Source: Candidatus Omnitrophota bacterium
Lineage (GTDB): Bacteria > Omnitrophota > Gorgyraeia > 1-14-0-20-64-10
Direction: 5' to 3'
Assembly (NCBI GenBank): GCA_016177405.1
Contig: JACOVG010000010.1
Coordinates: 1-35,948, forward strand
DNA length: 35,948 bases
Below the pieces are notes generated by a model. The model was given only the letters and a program-made list of their open reading frames with translations, made no database searches and had not been told where the DNA came from. This document shows, one piece after another, positions 21,101-26,899 of this stretch. How positions within the stretch are numbered: the stretch's first letter is position 1; each line of letters begins with the position of its first letter. The position numbers were made by a program, and so were the translations under genes.

Positions 21101-22955
21101 TCGGAGGGTCAACATCCATCACGTGGTGGATGGCGAGATGTTGGGGTTCATGGCAGGGCCAGGAGAGAGAATTCCCCCTGGCGCGGTTGACGAATTGAAG
21201 CGAAGTCTTGAACGGTTGCTCGATCGTTCGCCCCTCATGAAGTGGTTTCTCATGACATCGAGCGAGCGAATGATCTTAGAGAACAAGCCGGACCTATTCC
21301 GTTCATTCCTTGAGGTCTCCCATCGGCACAACGTTCCAGCCCTCATCGATTTTAACACCACCTCAAGCCCAGAGGAAATCCTGGCGGTCTTGAATGTGAA
21401 CAGGGAAGAACCCCTAGACATCCTGGCTCCCAACGTGGAAGAGTTTGCTCGAATCCTGAACGCCATACCCTCCATAAGAAAGAAAGATCTTGCCGCTTCG
21501 GATCATGAAGCCGGTGAGATGGAGGATCTTGCGCGTCGGCTCATGAGGGCCTATCACCTTCAGGCGGTCCTGATAAAGAGAGGTCCCAAGGGACTTGTTC
21601 TTGTCTTGGGGGATCGGGTCATTGATGAACCGGGCATCCCCGTCAGGAAGGTGGAAAGTCCGATGGGCGCCGGGGACGCGACCAACGCAGGATTGGCCAT
21701 GGCCTTGGCTAACGGGGAGAGCTGGGAAAAGGCAGCGGAACAGGCCAATCGGTTTGGCGCCGCTACCGTGACCTTAAGAGGCAGCCAAGTGGCCACACCT
21801 CGAGCCGTTCAGGCCTTGGAGGATAACGCCGCCGGCCCGCCACATGACCGGCGGACAGGCCTGGAGGAGGGGAAGGTTCGGGCGGCCGGCAGAGGGAGAA
21901 CGCCGGAGGAACGGGTAAAGGAGCTGGAAGGCGAGTTGAAAAAGGCCTCCCTAAATCTGTCGGAGGCCTCGGAAGCTCTTCAGATCGGTAAATCAGATTG
22001 GGTGACATTCCACCAAAATGGCGTCGCTGCTCAAGAGCGGGCGGGAGCGCTATTTCATAAAGCAATGAAGGCGGCAGCTGATATTGCCCAAGGAAAACAA
22101 AAGGAAGAGCTGCTTGAACGCCTTGCCAGCGTGAAGAAAGATCTCAAAGGTTTGGAGTATAAGGTTGCCCTGCTGGATGGAAAGATCGAGGAGTTTCGGG
22201 GAACGCAGGAGCTTCGCCGGATCAAGACCAGGCGGCGCTTGCGGGATCTGTTTCTTCGGACGTCCCTACCTTGGTGGGGTCGTCTGATTCTGGGCGGTGG
22301 TTTGGCGGCGGCTTTGGTTTCAGGCTACGTTGCCAGGGACGATACCGCTTCGCTGGAGAACAGGAATCAACCTCTATCCGTCCGAGGTTTTGGGGAGGAG
22401 TCCGCGCCTGTGGTGAGACTGGCTCATTCGACCGAGGATCTTGCCGGCTTCAAGTTTCCGGAAGGGCAGAAAGCGCAGTGGTTTTGGTTCCGGCAGACGA
22501 ATCTCTATTGGCTGCTGCTTAGCGGGGAGGATCCGAACGAAAGGTTTGTTTACGCGAACCGCTTTGCCCAAGCGGAGGGGGCCCCAGGAATCTCCGGCGC
22601 CGTCTTTCTTCCCCTTCAAACCCTGGTCAGGTTTTTCAATTCGGACCCTCTCGCGACCGGCTCGGAAAACGGACTTCTTCGAGATCTGTTAAGGATGAAA
22701 CTGCTTGTTCGGGAGGGAGGGCGGTTTCAACCGGCCTACCCGGATCCGGGGGCTGTGGTGATCACGCAGGGAGCCGCCGGCCTCGCGGGCCCCTACGGCC
22801 ACATCCACAAGGTCATCGGGGACAGGGAACCGGGATATCTTAAGAGCAGCCACCCGCCCGAGGGGGTTCTCTCCCCGCTGGATGAGCCCAAGGGCGGCCT
22901 GGAGGAGGAGCGGCGGGCGCCGCTCACGCGCGATGGGCTCGATCGCTATCTGTAG
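18162..22955 (+). CDS. 1597-aa modular exported/membrane protein with embedded PfkB-family kinase domain
   Basis: Signal-like N-terminus MTPTKRFPTRCLAGGLILALAWPIHPAHA; PfkB hallmarks DAGGGSINAGKALA, APNVEEFARIL, LIKRGPKGLVLVLGD, SPMGAGDATNAGLAMAL; coiled coil then TM LPWWGRLILGGGLAAALVSGYVA; repeated GPPHDRxxGLEE linkers. Confidence 0.85.
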   Translation: MTPTKRFPTRCLAGGLILALAWPIHPAHAVRATAAQEGTSRAGLEERLVSGPPHDRRTGLEEEEEREITEKQIVARYSGDVLMAGGSLKLPPLASVAALVPFPGENLLGVLSGESLDLLTASTASGTPFMPVVHLTPGPFAGPVHAVKAGEDLLVLHPNGSGSRSYELERFHLTFGGLPSGALQPSGFDARGYVRSSEGAPLGLVFDSKHQRLIHFVLNNSGYRKDLTVEVRQRHQSGYARKNSEEIVFSRSLTYPLAAAYDDTRKGKERIWVLDKEEDGFYLKAYAWDVSLEEYRRAGSILLPRRLADRIPWNEENLHLGMAADPLTQNLVVAHPYPDVRAASSTLPEVWILKPTLSGPKDDLEKVDVEGIFKVLSGPLDQMPVAMGSDGNPAIGIWKPGTGGKAGEILLLPPLRELKLSVDSARSQAASAIWLRPRPYPYPPREIRNPVGVQLKEASQGRWAAEVWSGSGQGGYTLYRAWLDPHQVVSGVIKGPLRWLPDKDEYRGSKPQELYRRAETSTWHAEAVTGRTKNPDDLLAPLAIKVRRTKGNLGETVPIEMGRRLNKVEGELWVACQETGQNELLVLVHRQDPAWKNPELGLVRFQIKEGVIQVVEGPAWFGFPKMGESPYGPDNRPIGLTAADGAFWFFHSAVDQPERPVRIDLASLKPQAGFGPPHDRQAGLEETEVKNKDPLEALELESAGLYLKGDVGGSRKIMEGFLVDPMINPYPVARGLQAAFLLEGILQSLPVSFNLGTLLEMLDIWGKANTTSQQNRTCIALAVRMMGLVDEKAKEASGTLPEGLLVFKDRLAEFIRKKEEEEILKILQSRLRMAGPQVTSAELRQAIKETFAGMPDDAKNEVTRGIGNVLMERALAEASRRRETFGSPEALAQTRLGGVIVNSPLDLTLQWRVQAGVVKLIGWRFDAGGGSINAGKALANHNVLFGLVALTGENSLDRLWQASFAAREILPIFVQVPGFYRRVNIHHVVDGEMLGFMAGPGERIPPGAVDELKRSLERLLDRSPLMKWFLMTSSERMILENKPDLFRSFLEVSHRHNVPALIDFNTTSSPEEILAVLNVNREEPLDILAPNVEEFARILNAIPSIRKKDLAASDHEAGEMEDLARRLMRAYHLQAVLIKRGPKGLVLVLGDRVIDEPGIPVRKVESPMGAGDATNAGLAMALANGESWEKAAEQANRFGAATVTLRGSQVATPRAVQALEDNAAGPPHDRRTGLEEGKVRAAGRGRTPEERVKELEGELKKASLNLSEASEALQIGKSDWVTFHQNGVAAQERAGALFHKAMKAAADIAQGKQKEELLERLASVKKDLKGLEYKVALLDGKIEEFRGTQELRRIKTRRRLRDLFLRTSLPWWGRLILGGGLAAALVSGYVARDDTASLENRNQPLSVRGFGEESAPVVRLAHSTEDLAGFKFPEGQKAQWFWFRQTNLYWLLLSGEDPNERFVYANRFAQAEGAPGISGAVFLPLQTLVRFFNSDPLATGSENGLLRDLLRMKLLVREGGRFQPAYPDPGAVVITQGAAGLAGPYGHIHKVIGDREPGYLKSSHPPEGVLSPLDEPKGGLEEERRAPLTRDGLDRYL
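18312..18347 (+). repeat. 36-nt in-frame repeat copy 1 encoding GPPHDRRTGLEE
   Basis: GGCCCGCCACATGATCGGCGGACAGGCCTGGAGGAA. Confidence 0.85.
20184..20219 (+). repeat. 36-nt in-frame repeat copy 2 encoding GPPHDRQAGLEE
   Basis: GGCCCGCCACATGACCGGCAGGCAGGCCTGGAGGAG. Confidence 0.85.
21834..21869 (+). repeat. 36-nt in-frame repeat copy 3 encoding GPPHDRRTGLEE
   Basis: GGCCCGCCACATGACCGGCGGACAGGCCTGGAGGAG. Confidence 0.85.
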
Positions 22956-22967
22956 CTGCCGAGGCTG

Positions 22968-22976
22968 TGCTAGAAT
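22968..22976 (+). promoter_or_regulatory. Extended -10 motif (TGCTAGAAT) for tRNA-Arg
   Basis: TGnTAGAAT ends 12 nt before the first base of the tRNA. Confidence 0.5.
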
Positions 22977-22988
22977 GAACGGTTCGTT

Positions 22989-23063
22989 GCGCTCGTAGCT
23001 CAGCCCGGATAGAGCACTAGCCTCCGGAGCTAGGTGTCGCGCGTTCAAATCGCGCCGAGCGCG
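22989..23063 (+). tRNA. tRNA-Arg (anticodon CCG)
   Basis: Acceptor GCGCTCG/CGAGCGC, anticodon stem-loop CTAGCCTCCGGAGCTAG, T arm GCGCGTTCAAATCGCGC. Confidence 0.95.
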
Positions 23064-23081
23064 TATTCATCTTCTCATACC

Positions 23082-23363
23082 ATGACCATCGGCCTGCTGA
23101 TGTTGAAGCTGCGCATTCCCGAGAGCCAGTCCCTGAAGGCCAAACGTCAGGTCCTGTTGAGCTTCAAGACGAGATTGAGAAGTAAGTTCAATGCCTCGGT
23201 TTGCGAGTCGGACGACCAGGACAAGTGGCAGGCGGCCACCCTGGCGGTGGCCTGCGTCGGGACCGATCAGGCCGGAGTGAACGGCCTGTTGAGCCAGGTG
23301 GCGGAGGCCGCCCAAAGGGAGAGAGATCTGGAAATGATCGATTACACGCTGGAGTTCTTTTAA
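23082..23363 (+). CDS. DUF503 (YlxP-like) family protein
   Basis: MTIGLLMLKLRIPESQSLKAKRQVLLSFKTRLRSKFNASVCE; directly upstream of rbfA. Confidence 0.9.
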   Translation: MTIGLLMLKLRIPESQSLKAKRQVLLSFKTRLRSKFNASVCESDDQDKWQAATLAVACVGTDQAGVNGLLSQVAEAAQRERDLEMIDYTLEFF

Positions 23364-23720
23364 ATGGCCTCCCCGCGGTTAAACCGGGTGGCCGAGGCGA
23401 TCAAGGAGGAGGTGGCGAGGATCCTCCAACATGAGCTCAAGGATCCCCGGGTCGGCTTTGTCACGGTGACCCGGGTGGAGGTGACGGCGGATCTGGAGCA
23501 CGCCGTGGTCTACTTCAGTTTGCTCGAGGGACATGGGACAGCCGCCGGCACCGAGGCGGGGTTGAAATCCGCCGCCGGGTTCATCCGCAAGCTTGTCGGA
23601 GAAAGGCTGCGCATCCGGGTGACCCCCGAGATCTCCTTCCGGCTGGATCCCTCGGTGGCCGAGAGCGTCCGGATCTCCAAGTTGCTAAGCGACATCCGAA
23701 AACAGGAAAACCCGGAATGA
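23364..23720 (+). CDS. rbfA: 30S ribosome-binding factor A
   Basis: RLNRVAEAIKEEVARILQHELKDPRVGFVTVTRVEVTADLEHAVVYFS. Confidence 0.96.
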   Translation: MASPRLNRVAEAIKEEVARILQHELKDPRVGFVTVTRVEVTADLEHAVVYFSLLEGHGTAAGTEAGLKSAAGFIRKLVGERLRIRVTPEISFRLDPSVAESVRISKLLSDIRKQENPE

Positions 23721-24706
23721 CGAAGGCCCTGCAGGCAAACCAGATGCGCGCCGTGGTCAAGGCAATCCGGGCCAACCGGCGGTTTCTGATCTCCTCCCAC
23801 GTCAATCCCGAGGGGGACGCCCTGGGCTCCGCCCTGGCCCTGGCCTCCTTGCTCAAGCGCCTGGGCAAGGAAGCCCGGCTGGCGCAGGAGGGAGGAATCC
23901 CCGAGGCCTTCTCCTTTTTCCCGAGGCTGGCCCAGGTGATCGATCGGCCGCCCCGGCGGAACCGGGTGGACTGCGCCATGACGGTGGACGTGCCGGTCCT
24001 GGGCCGCCTGGGAAGCATGGAGCCCGTGGTCTGCCGCGCGCCGCTTTTGATCTGCATCGACCACCACGTGAGCAACCAGCGCTTCGGCCACATCAACTGG
24101 GTGGACCCGAAGGCGGCGGCGACGGGGGAGATGATTTACCGGCTTTATGAGGCTTTTCATCTTAAGCCCACGAAGGAAGAGGCCGAATGCATGTACGTTT
24201 CGATTGTGACCGACACCGGCTCTTTCCGGTACATCAACACGACCCATGGGGTTCTTGGGATCGCCGCTTCCCTGGTGGCCAGGGGGGTGAGCCCTCTCAA
24301 GGTTTCTCAAGCCCTCTACGAGGCGCACAGCCTGGCCGACATCCGCTTTCTGGGCAGGGTTCTAAGCGAGGTCCAGCACACGCCGGACAACCGGATTGTT
24401 TGGCTGGAGCTGTCGCGGCCCGTTCTGCTCGCGCTCAAACCCAGCGAGGAGGTGCTGGATGAGCTGGTGAACTTTCCCCGCTCGGTTCGGACGGCCGAGG
24501 TGGCGATGGTCCTGCGCGACGCCTTTGGCAACGGAACGATCCGGGTGAACTTGAGATCCAAGGGGAGGATCAACGTGGATCTGATTGCCCGCCATTTTGG
24601 GGGCGGCGGCCACCCCTTGGCGAGCGGCTGCACCATCCCCGGTACCCTGGCCCAGGTGCGGGCCGGACTGCTGGCCCGAATACGCCAGGCGCTCAAAAGG
24701 CTTTGA
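23717..24706 (+). CDS. nrnA: DHH/DHHA1 oligoribonuclease / pAp phosphatase (NrnA-like)
   Basis: SSHVNPEGDALGSALAL, ICIDHHVSN, VTDTGSFRYINT, HFGGGGHPLASGCTI. Confidence 0.94.
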   Translation: MTKALQANQMRAVVKAIRANRRFLISSHVNPEGDALGSALALASLLKRLGKEARLAQEGGIPEAFSFFPRLAQVIDRPPRRNRVDCAMTVDVPVLGRLGSMEPVVCRAPLLICIDHHVSNQRFGHINWVDPKAAATGEMIYRLYEAFHLKPTKEEAECMYVSIVTDTGSFRYINTTHGVLGIAASLVARGVSPLKVSQALYEAHSLADIRFLGRVLSEVQHTPDNRIVWLELSRPVLLALKPSEEVLDELVNFPRSVRTAEVAMVLRDAFGNGTIRVNLRSKGRINVDLIARHFGGGGHPLASGCTIPGTLAQVRAGLLARIRQALKRL

Positions 24707-25362
24707 TGGACGGCCTTCTGCTTATCGATAAGCCCTCGGGGATCACCTCCCACGACGTGGTGGACCGGGTCCGCCGGCGGTTTAAGGTCCGCAAGGTGGG
24801 CCACGCCGGGACGCTGGATCCGATGGCCACGGGGCTGCTCATCCTCCTGGTCGGGGCGGCCACCCGCCGGGCCCAGGAATTTCTTCAGTGCGACAAGAGC
24901 TACCTGGCCGCGGTCCGGCTGGGAAAGACCACCGACACGCAGGATGCCGAGGGAAAGATTCTCACCGAGCAAGAGGTGGGCCCTCTCACCGGGGATGAGA
25001 TAGAGGAAGCCTGCCGGCGGTTCCGGGGAGAGATCGAGCAGGAGATCCCCGCCTATTCGGCGGTGCGGATACAGGGAAGGCGTTCCTACGCCTTGGCCCG
25101 GGCCGGCCTGGAGGTTCCCCGAAGGAGCCGGCGGATCCGGATCGATGAGCTTACGATCCTCGCGGTTCGCCTGCCCGAGGTGGAGCTCAAGGTGACCTGC
25201 TCCTCCGGGACGTACATCCGGGCGCTGGCCTCCGGTCTGGGCGAGGTCTTAGGCTGCGGCGCGCACCTGGCAAGACTGCGGCGCATTCGGGTGGGCTCCT
25301 TCACGATCGATCAAGCGGTCAAGCTGGACGAGGTCGAGCCCCGTCACCTGCTCGCGGTATGA
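24706..25362 (+). CDS. truB: tRNA pseudouridine(55) synthase TruB
   Basis: LLIDKPSGITSHDVVDRVRR, KVGHAGTLDPMATGLL, YLAAVRLGKTTDTQDAEG. Confidence 0.97.
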   Translation: MDGLLLIDKPSGITSHDVVDRVRRRFKVRKVGHAGTLDPMATGLLILLVGAATRRAQEFLQCDKSYLAAVRLGKTTDTQDAEGKILTEQEVGPLTGDEIEEACRRFRGEIEQEIPAYSAVRIQGRRSYALARAGLEVPRRSRRIRIDELTILAVRLPEVELKVTCSSGTYIRALASGLGEVLGCGAHLARLRRIRVGSFTIDQAVKLDEVEPRHLLAV

Positions 25363-25517
25363 CCCCACCACTCCTCGGAGCCTGCGCCGTCCGACGGCGC
25401 ACGGGAAGAATGGAAGCTCGGACGGCGTCTGTGCCGGCAGCAGACTTTCCGAGGAGTAGATTCTGCCGGCACAGCGACAAGGCTGTGGCCTTGTCGGGTT
25501 TCCAAGGAGTGGTGGGG
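25363..25517 (+). promoter_or_regulatory. Cloverleaf-like structured RNA element in the truB-ribF gap, predicted to sequester the ribF SD
   Basis: Outer helix CCCCACCACTCCTCGGA/TCCAAGGAGTGGTGGGG (16/17 bp; 25363-25379/25501-25517); arm A CGCCGTCCGA/TCGGACGGCG (25385-25394/25418-25427); arm B CTGTGCCGGCAG/CTGCCGGCACAG (25429-25440/25463-25474); arm C CGACAAGGC-TGTG-GCCTTGTCG (25475-25496). Confidence 0.7.
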
Positions 25518-26515
25518 TGAGGGTTCTCCGCCGGCTGCCCGCGCGTCCCCCCGGGTGGAAGCGTGTTGTGGCGGCCATCGGGATCTTCGACGGCGTTCAC
25601 CGGGGCCACCGGGCGATCCTGGCCAAAGCGGTCCAGCGCTCCAGGGCCGTGCGGGGGACGGCCGCGGCCGTCACCTTCTACCCCCACCCGCTGGCGGTCT
25701 TGGCTCCCCGTTTTCTGCCGAAGCTCCTCATCTCTCTTCCCAGGCGCCTGAAGGGCTTCGCGGCGCTGGGCATCCGGGCGGCCTTTGTGATTCCCTTCCG
25801 AAGATCCTTCTGCCGCCTGTCTCCCAGGGTTTTCGTCAAGCGGTACCTCGTGAAGACCCTTCAGGTTAAAGAGGTTGTTGTGGGTCACGATTTCAGGTTT
25901 GGGGCGGGCAGATCCGGTTCGGCGCGGACCCTCCGGGAGCTGGGAGACGAGCTCGGTTTCAGGGTCCATGTGGTGGGCCCTGTGAAGGTGCGCGGCCAAC
26001 GGGCCGCCTCCCACCGGATCCGGAAACTGATTGCCAGGGGAGCGCTGAAGAAGGCCGGTTCCTTCCTGGGGCGTCCGGCGACGATCGAGGGAAGGGTGAA
26101 GGCCGGTTCCGGACGCGGAAGGAAGCTTGGATTCCCGACGGCCAACTTGAAAGTGGAAGCCGGGGTTCTGCCTCCGGTGGGGGTCTATGCCATTTGCGCC
26201 AGGGTGGGTGAAAGGGCTTATCCCGGGATGGCCAATGTCGGGTACAGGCCCACTTTTAAAAAGTCAACGGCCGGAGTTCTCCGCAGAAGGGGTCTGACCC
26301 CGATGGTGGAAAACCATCTGTTTGGCCTGAAGGGGTCTGTCTATGGGCGGCGGATGGTGACGGCCTTCTTGAAACGGCTCCGGCCGGAGAGGCGTTTTCC
26401 TTCGGCCGGCGCGCTGGCCCGCCAGCTCAAGAGGGATGCCCGCCAGGCGCGTCAGGCCATCCGGCAGCTTCGGCCGCCCGGGTTTTCTCTGGACTCCTTC
26501 GGAAGGGCGTGGTAG
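25517..26515 (+). CDS. ribF: Bifunctional riboflavin kinase / FAD synthetase
   Basis: VAAIGIFDGVHRGHRAIL, VKRYLVKTLQVKEVVVGHDFRFGAGRSG, GRKLGFPTANL, NVGYRPTF; GTG start with SD AAGGAG at 25504-25509. Confidence 0.95.
   Translation: MRVLRRLPARPPGWKRVVAAIGIFDGVHRGHRAILAKAVQRSRAVRGTAAAVTFYPHPLAVLAPRFLPKLLISLPRRLKGFAALGIRAAFVIPFRRSFCRLSPRVFVKRYLVKTLQVKEVVVGHDFRFGAGRSGSARTLRELGDELGFRVHVVGPVKVRGQRAASHRIRKLIARGALKKAGSFLGRPATIEGRVKAGSGRGRKLGFPTANLKVEAGVLPPVGVYAICARVGERAYPGMANVGYRPTFKKSTAGVLRRRGLTPMVENHLFGLKGSVYGRRMVTAFLKRLRPERRFPSAGALARQLKRDARQARQAIRQLRPPGFSLDSFGRAW
26274..26314 (+). repeat. 41-bp palindromic dispersed repeat, copy 2, in-frame within ribF
   Basis: GAGTTCTCCGCAGAAGGGGTCTGACCCCGATGGTGGAAAAC, 34/41 identical to 10354-10394 reverse complement. 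Confidence 0.75.
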
Positions 26516-26524
26516 ATTACCTCA

Positions 26525-26809
26525 ATGGAAGCTCCAGCCATGACGGTAGTGAAAGACGAGAAGCTGAAAAAGATCCAGGATTTCCAAATCCACGGCACCG
26601 ACACCGGCTCCGCCCCTGTCCAGATTGCCCTGTTGACCAACAGGATCAATCTCCTGACGGATCACTTCAAAGAGCATCGGAAGGACCACCATTCCCGCCG
26701 TGGGCTGCTGAAGATGGTGAGCCAGCGCCGGAAGCTTCTGGAGTACCTGAAGCTCTCCAGCAAAGAGAAATATCTCAAGCTCATCGAGCGGCTGAATCTC
26801 CGAAAGTAG
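26525..26809 (+). CDS. rpsO: 30S ribosomal protein S15
   Basis: [54 protein letters not shown]. Confidence 0.98.
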   Translation: MEAPAMTVVKDEKLKKIQDFQIHGTDTGSAPVQIALLTNRINLLTDHFKEHRKDHHSRRGLLKMVSQRRKLLEYLKLSSKEKYLKLIERLNLRK

Positions 26810-26820
26810 CGTATCCTTTG

Positions 26821-26849
26821 AAAGCCCCCGCCGGAGGCGGCTGGGCTTT
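26821..26849 (+). other. rpsO-pnp intergenic hairpin
   Basis: AAAGCCC-CCGCC-GGA-GGCGG-CT-GGGCTTT; not followed by a T tract. Confidence 0.65.
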
Positions 26850-26899
26850 AAGAAAAACTCCCCGAATGAGAAACGTAATCCCTTTAGAAGGAGGTTGTT

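Noticed and set aside
26821-26849. Rho-independent terminator call after rpsO
   Set aside because: Stem is good but no run of T follows; kept only as a hairpin.
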